Source of the DNA: Capronia americana
Lineage: Eukaryota; Ascomycota; Eurotiomycetes; Chaetothyriales; Herpotrichiellaceae
DNA length: 64,000 nucleotides
Direction of reading: 5' to 3'
NCBI GenBank assembly: GCA_016110215.1
Contig: JADWQD010000010.1
Span: 62,001 to 126,000, forward strand
The notes beneath the pieces were generated by a model. It did no database searches and was not told the DNA's origin. It saw only the letters and a list, made by a program, of their open reading frames with translations. The position numbers and the translations under genes are program-made. Position 1 is the stretch's first letter, and every line of letters begins with the position of its first letter. Positions 42,314 to 53,858 of this stretch are shown piece after piece.

Positions 42314-43817
42314 CTAGCTGGTTGTCCTCTGATATTGGAAGTTCCCAAATCCTCCCGGGGTCATAGCTCCCATAAGGTTCTGTGAAGGAACGGGCGTATG
42401 CGATGAAGGTCCTCCACCTCCCTGTCCTCCGACTGACATGCCGATGTTGCCGGTCTGCGGCGTGGTAGGTGTTCCGGTCTGATTGTACAAAGTAGTTCCA
42501 TCCATGTGCGGTGTGCTGAAGTCGCGTGCTGCCCCGTGCCCGGCTGGGCCAGAATTGTTCATTGGCATCTGTGCATTCAGCCCCCACACCTGTGATCGAT
42601 ATTTGTCTTCCTCGATGGTTCCGCCGAAAATTTTCTCTCGCATCTTGAAGTAGACTTGACCGGTGAGCAGGGAGTCGGAGCCCGCTTGGTGTGCCTGACC
42701 GATCCGTGCTACACCCAAGTCTTCGGCAATATCTTGAAGACCTGACTTGGTCATAGCACGCTGCACCAGCATGGCTGCTTCTTGAGTCAAAGGCTGCCCG
42801 CTATTGATTTGGCCTTTTGCGCCTGCGTGCTTGAGCATGAACTTGATGTCGAAGAGGGAAGGAAAGAACCTCTCGAGAAGTGTGTGGAATTGCGTTTCAT
42901 CTGCAGGTAAGGGTTGGGAGATCATGAGCTTTATCAAGTACCCAAAGTCGTAGCCAGAGTGAAAGCTGAGCCAGCGAATATCGGCATCCATGACTAAGCC
43001 TGAACTGATCAGCAGAGAAGCGAACACATTGGGTTCGATGCCGTGTTCAGAGTGTTTGTCAAAGTCTATGCCAGCCTTGGTGAGCATTTGTGTCGATTCC
43101 CGGGCATACATGTCTGTTTGGAGGGAGAATTTGAAGTTGAATTGCCATGTGCACGGAGTGGGTTGTATGGTTCGATGAAATTGGGATCCCTGGGTAATCT
43201 CAGCGTCTGGTGATGGCAATGTTCCGTCAGATTTGAAAAGAGTAATTCCAAGCTGAATCACTTTCAGTAAATCGACGTTGCACCGCAGAGTCTGATAGTG
43301 GTAGTCAGCCTTCGTAGTGAACTGGCCGATCGGTCGAGCAACAATTCCTGGGAATTCTGTGTCCTGACACAGTTAAGTCAGCACGGTCATGGCAAGAAGA
43401 ACAGATGACCGTTCTTACCATAGCGATGTATGGGTGTTTGTCGACCAGTCGTCTAAGCGTGTCCATCTCTTCCTTGAGGTTGTGCTTCCAGACGTTGCGG
43501 ATTCTGGCATCGTTGTTGTTCTGCAAAGGATTGCTGGGGCCGGCAAATGTCTGGTGACCTGGGACAGGAACCCCTCTTGTGAACCCCATCTGAGGAATCT
43601 GACCAGGAAGTAGGCTTCCCTCGAGCATAGCCCGGTCAAAGTCATTAATTATGTCTCCGGACATGGCGAAAGGACCGCTGGACGAGCCGACAGCGCTGAA
43701 GGACGACGTGCCGGGGTGGGCGGGAGGTGGGAGAGCACCATGGGGTTGTGTGGATGGGTGAGCTTGGTGATGCATGTGATAGGGACCATTATTGGGCTGC
43801 CTATAAGTAGGCGCCAT
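42314..43817 (-). CDS. POP2: CCR4-NOT deadenylase subunit CAF1/POP2
   Basis: Two exons (43419-43817 and 42314-43363; 55-bp intron, both ends phase 0) give 482 aa. It shortens mRNA poly(A) tails as part of CCR4-NOT in the cytoplasm. The splice joins PYIAM to DTEFPGIV, rebuilding the first DEDD block (D134, E136). Further catalytic regions are HSGYDFGYLIKL (Asp near 272), FDIKFMLKHAG and RIGQAHQAGSDSLLT. The N-terminal extension (about 110 residues) is Pro/His/Gln-rich, and the C-terminal tail is Gly/Gln/Pro-rich, both normal in filamentous fungi. Divergent from the complex I B12 gene across 510 bp. Confidence 0.96.
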
Positions 43818-44327
43818 GGAGAATAACGAAGGTCAGGTAATGTGCAGGCAGTTGCGAAAGTCTGGAGAGCCAGCAGTAAAGTTGATTTAGATGAGGATTA
43901 CCATGGTATAGTATGATTTGAAATCAATGCTGGTCTGCCATGGTCTAATGCATTATGATCAAGCAAAATTGCAATTAGGTTCGCAAAATGCCTTTAATGG
44001 TGAGCGTGAAGTGAAAGTGAAAGGTGCAGTCACGACAGACTGAGCGCACACACGGTAGACTCGGTGCAAACACGCGGTGGCAGTTCATGCGACACCTCGG
44101 CAAATACACAACCGTACTGTACTACGGAAATGCATTAACACCAGTACCGCATCAAGCTCGTCCTGGCGGTTTCCGTCATTTTGGACATCACAATGACCTT
44201 GATCATCCACCTCAAAACAATATCTTCACCAGTCTTCTACGCAAACCCTGCGGGCCTGGGAGCTTCGATACAGCTCCGCCGCTCTTTTCTCTTTGTCGAA
44301 GCGTCCCACAATTGATCTTCACCGGCC
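43818..44327. other. Divergent promoter, CAF1 and complex I B12
   Basis: 510 bp, no gene seen. It includes CGTACTGTACTACGG near 44112 and TGAAGTGAAAGTGAAAG-type repeats near 44005. Confidence 0.45.
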
Positions 44328-44652
44328 ATGGCACCTCCAACCAACCCGACGGGGTTTAGCATGAAGACCTTCACGGATGCAGCAACAAGCACACAATGGC
44401 GCGCGAAAGATCCGTGGAAGAGAAAGTAAGGATCGATACGCATATTAGCGATTGCAAGTGTACTGACGGATTCCCAGCGAGGCATGGCGATACACAGGCC
44501 CATTCACCAGATTCAATCGGATGAAGGGAGCTTTCCCAGGATTTGGCATTGCTGTTGTTGCATTCACGGGCTATGTCATCGTCGAGCAATTATTCTTCGC
44601 AAAGGATCACCATGGTCATGACGAAAGCGCAGGCCACCACAAGGCGCTGTAG
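44328..44652 (+). CDS. NDUFB3: NADH:ubiquinone oxidoreductase subunit B12 (NDUFB3-like)
   Basis: Small accessory subunit of respiratory complex I in the mitochondrial inner membrane. Two exons (44328-44425 and 44478-44652; 52-bp intron GTAAGG..CCCAG with CTGAC branch) give 90 aa. The spliced protein reads ...STQWRAKDPWKRN/EAWRYTGPFTRFNRMKGAFPG, and KDPWKRNEAWR is the family signature. One membrane helix follows (FGIAVVAFTGYVIVEQLFF), and a His-rich tail (DHHGHDESAGHHKAL) ends it. The start ATG has context GGCCATGGC. Easy to miss because neither exon forms a long frame. Confidence 0.88.
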
Positions 44653-45518
44653 AAGCAAAAGAAAAGAACTACACAATCTTGCTGCTCACGACCAAGTGCT
44701 GGAGTGAGCTCGAAGATCACGGACAAGGATTGCCATGGTCGCATGGTGTTGTACATATGCACGATAGGAGGTGCCGAAATGCAAAAGAGCTGGAGCCCGC
44801 AATGGGATGGAAGTCCATGTCCACAAGGTGTTGTTCCGTCCTAGGGAGGCGTGTGGTTGCTACAAATGGAATTTGCCCACTGGAGGACATTCAGCCTTGC
44901 GAGCCGTCCAGAGTAGCCTCGCATGTTTGGAAGCTTCGGTTGAACGACATGGTTTATGCTCCGGTGGTGGTGGTGGTGGTGGTGGTGGTGTGTCCGTCGC
45001 CTGCCGAAGCAAGCCAAAAGCCTTCCCACGATTTCTCTTTTCTCGAGTCCGGTTCTCCACTTGGTTCTCGGCCGTGGACAGTGATCGGGAAGTAATTGCT
45101 CTGACATTTCTGTTGATAGAGATCGGTTGGCACTGCTCGTGGTGGCCTTCCCTTCTCGACATTCGAGTACGGAGGACAGGCTAAACCACAAATGGCCAAG
45201 TAGTCCAGGCCAGTTAGAAAACGAGTCTGGATTGTGATGCGGAAAAGAGGAAAGCGACCACGATCCTGACGAGTAGGACTCGGCCTGCGAGACCCTTATC
45301 TTGCTTATCGATTTGTTATACAATGGAAAAGCACCCTATGGCCTGGCTCGCGAGCCCCGGACGCTGTGCCCTAGAAGCATAGCATGACCGGTTTGATCGT
45401 GAGGAGACCAAAGTTCGCCGCCGGTAGACATATATCTTGGTGAGCTTCCTCTCTGTTCATCTTCAGATTGTCGCACAGCTCCGCGTCCCTCACATCCATC
45501 CATTCAAGACTCAACACC
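44653..45518. other. Spacer and amine oxidase promoter
   Basis: No supported gene; the frames here are products of the GGT repeat. Confidence 0.4.
44963..44990. repeat. (GGT)9 microsatellite
   Basis: Nine GGT units, 0.53 kb upstream of the amine oxidase start. Confidence 0.95.
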
Positions 45519-47669
45519 ATGGTTCTCGAGCGTGTCAAGCAGCTGGCCCAACAGGTGTCCAACACCGTTGCTCCTCCTCACCCATTTGATCCGCTTAGTG
45601 GGCTCGAGATCGACACGGCGGTCTCTATTCTTCGATCGCAATATGGGAAGCTATACTACAATGCCGTCACATTGTTCGAGCCTCCCAAGGCTCAGATGCT
45701 GAAATGGCTGGCTGACCCTGATCATACTCCGAGACCAAACCGGGTTGCTGATATCGTTGTCATCACCACCGATGGCAAGGTCTACGACGGCCATGTGGAC
45801 CTCACGGAACATAAGGTCATTAAATGGGAGCATACTCCCAACGTCCAGCCTCTCATCACCATGGAAGATCTACAGATTGTCGAACACATCGTGCGCAAAG
45901 ATCCCGGCGTCATCGAGCAATGCGGTCTGATTGGCATTCCTCCCACGGACATGCACAAGGTCTACTGTGATCCTTGGACGATCGGCTACGACGAGAGATT
46001 CGGCAACGGCGTCAGACTCCAGCAAGCACTGATGTACTACCGCCCCGACGTCGACGACTCACAATACAGCTACCCCCTGGACTTCTGCCCGATTTACGAC
46101 TCGAACCTCCAGAAGATCATCCACATTGACGTCCCCAAGGTCCGCCGCCCGATCAACAAAGCCCCACCAAACAACTACACCGTCAAGTCGATCGAGGAAA
46201 TAGGCGGCTACAGGACTGACCTGAAGCCCATCAGCATCACGCAGCCCGAGGGCGTGTCCTTCACGATGAAGAACCGCATCATCGAGTGGCAGAACTGGTC
46301 CATCCACATCGGCTTCAACTACCGCGAAGGCATCGTCCTCAACAACATCACCTACTTCGACAAAGTGGAGAACAAGGTCCGACCGATCTTCTACCGCCTC
46401 TCACTGGCCGAAATGGTGGTCCCGTACGGAAACCCCGAGCACCCACACCACCGGAAACACGCCTTCGACCTCGGCGAATACGGCGGCGGCTACATGACCA
46501 ACTCGCTCAGTCTAGGCTGTGACTGCAAAGGCAGCATCCACTACCTGGACTTCGACTTTGTGAACAAGGCCGGCGCGGCCCAGACGATCAAGAACGCCAT
46601 TTGCATCCACGAGGAAGACAACGGCATCCTGTTCAAACACACCGACTTCCGCGACGACTCGGTCATCGTCACCCGCGCCCGCAAGCTCATCATCAGCCAT
46701 ATCTTCACGGCCGCCAACTATGAGTACTGCGTGTACTGGATCTTCCACCAAGACGGCACCGTGCAGCTCGAGATCAAGCTCACGGGCATCCTGAACACGT
46801 ACGCCATGAACCCCAACGAGGACACCAAAGGCTGGGGCACCGAAGTCTACCCTGGCGTCAACGCGCACAACCACCAGCACCTGTTCTGTCTGCGCGTGGA
46901 CCCCAACATCGACGGTCCGAACAATACCGTCTTCCAAGTCGACGCCACCCAGGGGCCCGGCGAACCAGGCAGCGCCGAAAACTACTACGGCAACGCCTTC
47001 TACGCCAAGAAGACAAAGTACACGAACCCCGTCGAGGCCATGGCCGACTACAACGGCTCGTCCTCCCGAACGTGGGACCTCGCCAACGAGAACAAACTGA
47101 ATCCCTACTCGAAGAAGCCCGTCTCGTATAAGCTGGTGTCGAGGGAAGTCCCGCCCCTGCTCCCCAAGGAAGGCTCCCTGGTGTGGAAGCGGGCGGGCTT
47201 TTCGCGCCACGCCGTCCACGTCACGCCATGTAAGTCCCCATCCCCCATCAATATCCTTTCCTGCCTTCTTGTCTTCTTCTCTTCCATGGCATCACCAAAA
47301 AACTAATAAATCCCGCGCGTAATCACAGACGCGGACTCCCAAATCCATCCCGCAGGCAGACACGTGCCCCAAACGTCCGGCGAACCATCCATGGGCCTGC
47401 CGCAGTGGATCGCCGCCAACCCGAACGCCAAGATCGACAACGACGACATCGTCCTCTGGCACACCTTTGGGCTCACCCACTTCCCGGCCCCGGAAGACTT
47501 CCCCGTCATGCCTGCGGAGCCCATGACCGTGCTGCTGCGGCCGCGGAACTTCTTCGTCCGGAACCCCGCCCTGGATGTGCCGCCCAGCTATGCCAGGACG
47601 CCGAGTCAAGTCGCGGCCGGAAAGGCTGGAGGGAGTTGCCACGCCGATAAGACGAGCACGCTCGTCTGA
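45519..47669 (+). CDS. Copper-containing primary amine oxidase
   Basis: Oxidises primary amines to aldehydes with release of ammonia and hydrogen peroxide, using copper and the self-made cofactor topaquinone. Two exons (45519-47229 and 47329-47669; 99-bp intron) give 683 aa, normal for the family. The cofactor precursor is Tyr401 in AANYEYCVYW. Copper ligands sit in HNHQHLFCLRVD (H452 and H454 by position). The N-terminal beta domains and the catalytic-base segment AFDLGEYGGG (about 323) are intact. The splice joins HVTP to YADSQIHPAGRHVPQ. The C-terminus ends TSTLV, with no clear peroxisomal signal. Start taken at the ACCATGG context. Probably used to take nitrogen from amines. Confidence 0.95.
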
Positions 47670-48594
47670 TATGGTGTGGATGTTGTCGTCGAGCGCGAAT
47701 TTGCCCGGGCTGATTGATCATTGGTCTGAAATGGGAGGACAGTCCGCCTTGGAATTTTCGTCCTGGGTTTGGTCTTGGTATGCAATATGTTGTGCGCATG
47801 TGCTGCATAATTGGCTGGACAGTGTTTGTCCATCCATAAGTTTATTTGGTGTTATATACTCTGTATAGCCTACAGAAAAGCGAACCTATAGGATTACAAA
47901 GTTCACGTGATTCATAGGGAATGAGTGGCACTCCGTGTCGAGATGCTGTACGAGGTACTCTGCGTGGAATGATATTTGTCCGCGTCGGTTCCTATCCCTA
48001 TCCTACTCCCGTGCTGGCACCCAGCTGGTGATCCTGCCTGCGAGATGACACATCCCTTCCGCTCCTCCGACTCCACGGTAGCCGCAGTGTGTCCACACTC
48101 ACAGATGCATTTTCTAATCTCGTCCAGAGCGAGTATCTCACCGCGAGCAATGCGCCGTTAACTGCAGCCTGACTGCATGGCGCAGGGAAACGGTGTTGTT
48201 GAAATGATATCCTCCGCCGCTCGACTTCCTGCCGGATTTGCGGCCAAAGGCCCCTCCCATTGCCACTTTGACCTCGAGTATCTGTGAATGTTCCGCAGGC
48301 ATTCTGTGGTGGTAGGCATGCCTTCGAACTCAATCTTTGCTGCGAGCTGGTCTCTTGCACATCTTCACCCGGCAGGAACGCCTCAAGTTAGGCAGGAAGA
48401 TGATGTTCGAGCGGTGGTCTTTCTGGCTTGAGGAAAGGTCGGAGATGTCTCTTTCTTCATACGACGAACGTTCTGCCGGTCCAGCTGATCTATTTGGCTC
48501 ATTGAGATTTGAATGGTCGTCAAAGGCGCCACCTCGCACTCGTGTTTGCTTTCCTCTAGGTAAGGTATGAGTTTTCTGCTTTCCACTTTAGTTC
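47670..48594. other. Convergent 3' spacer
   Basis: No gene supported between the amine oxidase and HSV2 stops. Contains TACGAGGTAC at 47949-47958. Confidence 0.45.
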
Positions 48595-49969
48595 TCAACT
48601 GCCTAAATACTTCCTCCATCCGTCGCGCCAAATACTCCTTTGCCCCTCGTCCGTCACGCCTGGTCGTTCGCCGATTCTGAATCTCTCCCATCTCGCATCC
48701 CTTCCAGTGCCTACACAGATAAGGGTGGAGTTATCGATCCAACCTAGAATGCCCTTTTGGGGCCGATTCGGTAACGAGCCCAGTGCGGGAAGATATGACA
48801 TAGTAGAGTTATTGAGCCCACCGCTTTCATCACCCATTTCGAAATGAGTCGACGCGAAGGAGTAGATGTCCGAGAAGACGCGGGGGAGGAGCGGGATTTT
48901 GGAGAGGAATCCCCATTTCTGGTTCGTGGGAGCTTCGTCTTCGTTATTAGCGACTTGTGGCGATTGAGAGCGGCGACGTTGTGACGAGGGGCTCAATGGG
49001 CTGGTGGGTTGGGACTGGGAGGAAGCAGTCGGCGGAAGGTCGAATACATGCAAGGTTGACTTGTCGGATGTGACGGCTAGCATACTGCAATTGGGCGAGA
49101 TGGCGATGCTAAAAACATATGCCGGGTCAACGCCACGACGCAGTTCTGCAATCTTTGTGCAGTTTGCGGTTGAGAAGACGCGGATCAAGGTGCCTGTTTC
49201 GCTTGCTGTAGCCAGTAACTGGCCATCGCTGCTGAGGTCCATGGCTCGGAGGGCAGAGGTGTGTGCCGGGATGATGCTCACGTTCCCGGACACCAGTTCA
49301 ACGAGCTGAACTTTACCCGGTGAACGACCGGGGAAGGCCACGACTCTGGTACCCAAACAGCATAGGCCTAGCGGGTTGTCGGCGGTCTCGAAGCCGGCCG
49401 TTCTCTCGGGCGGGGAGGAGAATTTGTAGAGGTGAATGCTGTTTTGGATAGCAATAGCGATCCAGGATTTCGTGAGACGGACTCGTAGGACGGCGGTCTT
49501 TTGTTCGAGGGTGATGGCGACCTTCTGTTTGGCATCGTCCCATATCATCACCTGCCCACATGCATCAGTGTCTTGCTCTTCGTCTGATGGTTCTGGCTAT
49601 ACTTTTGTCTGTGGCCATCTTGGATTCTTGCCTCCTCCTACGAGTGCCAAATAATTATATCGCCCGAGCATCTCCGCTGTTCCGATACCAGCATTAAGGT
49701 CTGTATTCGTCTTAGAATCTCGACATCGCATCGGTTCTTGTGGGAGTGGTACCTCTTGAAGCTTTGAGCTCGCACGGGTCTGAGTTGAACACTGGAACAA
49801 ATATCAACGTTTGAGAAGGTGCTACCACACAATGTGAACAAAGGCCTGCTCTAGACATACCACAGAAGCCTGTGTCCAGGCCGACGGCGAAACAGCTGGC
49901 ATCGCTGTTGAACGAGGCAGAAAGGGCGACGGGTCCAGAGGACTCATCGATGATCGGGCGGGTGTTCAT
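48595..49969 (-). CDS. HSV2: PROPPIN family phosphoinositide-binding beta-propeller, HSV2-like
   Basis: Four exons (49861-49969, 49753-49791, 49603-49700, 48595-49551; introns 69, 52 and 51 bp) give 400 aa. The splices rebuild VFNSDPCELKASR, DLNAGIGTAEMLGRYNYLALVGGG and NPRWPQTK/VMIWDD, all strongly conserved in WIPI3/4-type proteins. The lipid-binding signature appears as ELRRGVDPAYVFSIA. The blade sequence SPNCSMLAVTSDKSTLHVFDL follows, then a Ser-rich loop. PROPPINs bind PI3P and PI(3,5)P2 on endosomes and phagophores and act in autophagy and vesicle recycling. The 39-nt second exon is unusually small. Divergent from the OCRL-type 5-phosphatase. Confidence 0.92.
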
Positions 49970-50540
49970 CTTGTAGCTCGGTCTGTGCCTCCGGAGCCGA
50001 TATACGCATGGTGTTAAGGATAGCCGAGACTCATCTTCCGTCCAAGGAAGCTTGAATGAGATTTACACAAAGTCCCATGTCGACTGCCATCCCAAAGATG
50101 ACGCAGGCACCGCAGGCCGCCGCTTGGGATCACCAGCAACCCAAGATAGGCACTAGTAGGGGTCGGCTAGGGCCTAGGGAGCCTGCGTCCGGCGGTTTAG
50201 GCTTGGCGACGTTGCGCCTAAAGTTACTTTGTAGCCGGGCCAAACAGCTTGCTCCGTCTATCCAGCAGAATTGGCATGCTGATCGAATGCGCTGTCAGCC
50301 AATTGTCTGTTGGCTGTGGTGGCTGTGCCATCCGCAACCATCCAGCACCACCAGCATTCTTCCTCCTGATTTCAAAGATGTCATAACTTTGCCCACGCGA
50401 CACCAGTGGCTGGTGATCAAATACCCAGGAGATTCTCTTTCACCACCCTCCCGCACTACCACCACAGCAGCTGGCACGGTGTCATTCAACATGAGGTGAC
50501 GGTCACTCAACCCTGGATAGATCTTCTGTCCAAGCCAACC
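49970..50540. promoter_or_regulatory. Shared divergent promoter of HSV2 and the OCRL-type phosphatase
   Basis: 571 bp separate the two start codons. It contains an inverted repeat with CAGCCAA at 50296-50302 and TTGGCTG at 50310-50316 around a 7-bp spacer, including a CCAAT sequence. A C/T- and C/A-rich leader precedes the phosphatase start. Confidence 0.55.
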
Positions 50541-53500
50541 ATGGGCTCGAAACCGAGTGAAGAGAGTTATCTCTCCCCGAAGCCATGGAAATCGGGAGAT
50601 CCTTGGGGCTCGGCTACAAAGCTGCCAGGTGCTTATCCGCCATCTCCCGATTTTCAATCCCAGGAGGCCAGTCACTCGGGGCCTCAGTCCCTCTCGGCTG
50701 CCGTTAGAGCTCGCAAGTCAGAGTACATTCGAAAGAAATCTATGAGAGTCAAGGTTGGCACCTGGAACGTAGCGGCAATCAGCGGCACGGAGAAGGATTT
50801 GGGGGCATGGTTCGTGCGTGGACACGGCATCAGTGGGCTTTCTCAAGATCTGTCGGGGCTCTCAACCGAGGAGGACAATTGCAGCGACGACGATTCCGAC
50901 AGTGACAACGGCAATATTGAGTCCGTTGAATCGCAAGAAGCGCGAGTTGCCAGCACCAGGAAAAACGTCACTGTACCGGTGAACGATAGGCCGGCGGAGG
51001 CCCATGATGAGCAGATCGACCTTTACGTTCTCGGCCTACAGGAGGTCATTGACGTGACATCGATGACCGAGGCCATTAGACCTTACACTGATCCAAACCC
51101 AGCGAAGAAGTGGAAGAAGTCTCTAAGGCGTGCTCTACCCAAAGGCTACAAGAAGATTGCAAACGAACAGCTTTTTGGCCTCATCATCCTCGTCTTTGCT
51201 TCTCCAGAGCTGGCCCCAAGCATCAGCTCGGTCAGCGCGACCTCAGTTGGGACTGGTCTGATGGGCTACTTTGGTAATAAAGGTGCTGTCGCCGTCAGGA
51301 TCGTGGTCGGAGGCACCACGAAAATGTGCTTCATCAATTGTCATCTGGCCGCTGGAGCAGACGAAGCCGCGTTGGCCCGTCGGATTTGGGATACGAACCA
51401 GATCATCAGCAGGATGCGGTTTTCTCCAGTCACAGACGGTGAAGTCGTCGGAACTGGGGAAGAGAAAATCGGGGACGAAGACTTCGCCTTCTGGTTTGGT
51501 GACCTCAACTTTCGTCTGGACGACATACCAGGTCAGGACGTCAGAAGATTGTTGCTCCTCCACACTCAGAACGAGTACGATGTCCAGAACAAATCGAAGA
51601 GCAAGATCGACAGTGAGTTGGGATACCTAACACCGGTGTCGAACGACTCGCTGCCGGCTCCGCATCCCCGCTACGAGTATAAGGACGTCGAAAGGCCTGC
51701 ATCTGACAGTGCAGCCGAGCCTCCGTTAGACCCAAAGAACGACCCTGCTTCGCTCCAAACCACTCTCCACTCTCTCCTGGCACATGACCAATTGCGCGCA
51801 CAGCAGAGGCTGGGCAAGGCGTTCCACGAAGGATGGCGCGAGGGAGACATTGAATTTCTGCCCACGTACAAATATGATATTGGCAGCGTCGGCATGTTCG
51901 ACTCGGGAGACAAGAAGAGAAGCCCCAGTTGGTGCGACAGGATTCTGTACAGGACTCGGCGAGACCTAGAGATGTACAAGGAAAAGGCCAAACGGCGAGA
52001 GGAAGCTCGCAAAAAGGACGAAGCCATGAAAGCTAGCGGGATTGACCAGGCTACCGCTGAGCACGAGGTAATGTTCGACTATGACCCTGATACAGATGGG
52101 TTGGCATATGGCGACGATTATGACGAATGCGACGAAACCCAGGATGGCCTTCATGACGCAGAGCTCGTACAGTCACATGAAGATTACGGAGACATGATTG
52201 AAATCAACAGCTACCTCTCGCACCAAAGGGTACTCTCTTCGGACCACAAGCCGCTGAACGCCGTGTTCACACTCGTCTACGACGCCGTTATCCCCGAACT
52301 GAAGGCGAAGGTGCAGCAGGAGGTTGCCAAACAGCTGGACAAAGCAGAAAATGAAGGTCGGCCATCAATAACATTGGTAGTCGATAATCACTTCGAAAGG
52401 CAAATACCGAACGCTGACGGTGCGGCAGACATGAATGTCGTCCAGTTCGGTGAAGTTCGCTACGGCGTCAAGAAGACAAGGTCCGTCACCATTGCCAATA
52501 CCGGACAGGTTACCACCAGTTTTTCTTTTGTGGATAAGCCCGTCGAGTCAGAAGAAGGGGCCCGCGTGGTGCCAAAATGGTTGGAACTCAGCGTGGAGTC
52601 TGGCTCGGTCTCTTCGGTGGCAGATACGGAGCACAAAGACACCTACGAGACAGTGTTATCACCTGGTGAAACGACGGTAATTGAACTGACCGTCAACATC
52701 GCTGACGGCGAGCTGGTACATGACCTCAACGATGGCAATACAGAATTGGAGGACATCCTCGTGCTCAGAGTCGAAAACGGGAGGGACCATTTCATTCCTG
52801 TCAAAGGCGTATGGCTACCATCGACATTTTCTCGCACGCTTGATGAGCTAGTACTGGCACCGGATGGGGGTGTTCGGCAATGGACTCGGACCTCCGGCGA
52901 CTTAGCAACAAAATTAACTTCATACTCTTCGGCAAAGGTCCACCACTCCGCACCAAAGGAACTATACGCTCTTACCGAGATCATTCCGATTTACATCGAA
53001 CGGTCTATAGCAGAATGGGGGATGCTCCATGAAGGAGAGACGCCTCCTTGGCAGTATGAGAGTGGAGGAGCCTCATGGCCTTTCAGTCGAGAAACATGGA
53101 CGTTCCACGAAGGCGAAGAACGATCGGAACTTTTGGCTGGAGTCAGAGAAGCGTTGGATACAGCAGGCCGGCTTGATGGGAACTTCGACCCAAGTGTGCC
53201 AAGCATTGTGCGCTTGGAGGTTCTTGCTGAGACCCTTACCTCCTTCCTCATGTCTCTGAGAGACGGGATAGTACCCGCCGGCACGTGGGCGGAGATTGAG
53301 AAGCAGCTCGCCTCCATCGACAAGGCCAAGGCGCAACCTACTGCGCAGGAAATCCAGGATATGGTCATGGAGGCTCTGTCTCCACACCCCGTGCATAGTG
53401 TCTCACTAACTTTCATCACCTTCCTACTGACAAGGAACATCAACGAGCTGATGACCAGTGGTGCCCCTGCTCCCACATCGGACACGCCAACCACGCCTAG

Positions 53501-53858
53501 CTCGATGAGCAGGAAGTCCTCCAGGCGATCAAGAGCCTCGACGCTTTCAAGCGACTCAGGAGCGCCCGCTTCGCTATCGTCCCAAGAAGCGCCGAGCAAA
53601 AGAAGTCTCTTCCCGGCATTGCGTCGTCGACACGCGCGCAGTATATCATCGGCTTCTGCTACAGCAGAGGCCGGTGCCGAGGCGGCAGCTACCATCACGG
53701 AGCGAAGAAAGAAATTGGTCAATGCGTATGTCGAGGTGTTTGCACCCATCGTCTTCCGAGCCGAGAACGAGGCAAAGATGAAAGGCAAAGACAAGAAGGC
53801 GCTTGATGCTCGAAAGAGACGCATCCTCGAAGCGTTTTTGAGCGAGAGACATTACTGA
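50541..53858 (+). CDS. Inositol-polyphosphate 5-phosphatase, OCRL/INPP5B type
   Basis: Single-exon 1105-aa protein starting at ACCATGGGC; an in-frame upstream ATG at 50406 adds non-coding-looking residues. The 5-phosphatase domain (about 70-580) has all motifs: GTWNVAAISG (from 73), LGLQEVID, GYFGNKGAVAVRIV, INCHLAAGADE, FWFGDLNFRLDD, SPSWCDRILYRT (W464) and SSDHKPLNAVF (D568, H569). It would act on PI(4,5)P2 and PI(3,4,5)P3. An ASH-like beta domain follows (VRYGVKKTRSVTIANTG) and then a RhoGAP-like domain (about 790-970), as in OCRL. The C-terminus is Ser/Thr/Arg-rich with a final basic helix. Acidic inserts occur near 120 and 520. OCRL proteins work on endosomes and Golgi. Confidence 0.93.
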   Translation: MGSKPSEESYLSPKPWKSGDPWGSATKLPGAYPPSPDFQSQEASHSGPQSLSAAVRARKSEYIRKKSMRVKVGTWNVAAISGTEKDLGAWFVRGHGISGLSQDLSGLSTEEDNCSDDDSDSDNGNIESVESQEARVASTRKNVTVPVNDRPAEAHDEQIDLYVLGLQEVIDVTSMTEAIRPYTDPNPAKKWKKSLRRALPKGYKKIANEQLFGLIILVFASPELAPSISSVSATSVGTGLMGYFGNKGAVAVRIVVGGTTKMCFINCHLAAGADEAALARRIWDTNQIISRMRFSPVTDGEVVGTGEEKIGDEDFAFWFGDLNFRLDDIPGQDVRRLLLLHTQNEYDVQNKSKSKIDSELGYLTPVSNDSLPAPHPRYEYKDVERPASDSAAEPPLDPKNDPASLQTTLHSLLAHDQLRAQQRLGKAFHEGWREGDIEFLPTYKYDIGSVGMFDSGDKKRSPSWCDRILYRTRRDLEMYKEKAKRREEARKKDEAMKASGIDQATAEHEVMFDYDPDTDGLAYGDDYDECDETQDGLHDAELVQSHEDYGDMIEINSYLSHQRVLSSDHKPLNAVFTLVYDAVIPELKAKVQQEVAKQLDKAENEGRPSITLVVDNHFERQIPNADGAADMNVVQFGEVRYGVKKTRSVTIANTGQVTTSFSFVDKPVESEEGARVVPKWLELSVESGSVSSVADTEHKDTYETVLSPGETTVIELTVNIADGELVHDLNDGNTELEDILVLRVENGRDHFIPVKGVWLPSTFSRTLDELVLAPDGGVRQWTRTSGDLATKLTSYSSAKVHHSAPKELYALTEIIPIYIERSIAEWGMLHEGETPPWQYESGGASWPFSRETWTFHEGEERSELLAGVREALDTAGRLDGNFDPSVPSIVRLEVLAETLTSFLMSLRDGIVPAGTWAEIEKQLASIDKAKAQPTAQEIQDMVMEALSPHPVHSVSLTFITFLLTRNINELMTSGAPAPTSDTPTTPSSMSRKSSRRSRASTLSSDSGAPASLSSQEAPSKRSLFPALRRRHARSISSASATAEAGAEAAATITERRKKLVNAYVEVFAPIVFRAENEAKMKGKDKKALDARKRRILEAFLSERHY

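Noticed and set aside
44841..45323. Minus-strand frames with a poly-His or poly-Thr run
   Set aside because: The run is the (GGT)n microsatellite read in reverse; the rest has no coding character.
46512..47219. 235-codon open frame on the minus strand
   Set aside because: Antisense to the amine oxidase. Val/Asp/Gly-rich composition mirrors the coding strand.
52991..53824. 277-codon open frame on the minus strand
   Set aside because: Antisense to the OCRL-type phosphatase, without recognisable motifs.
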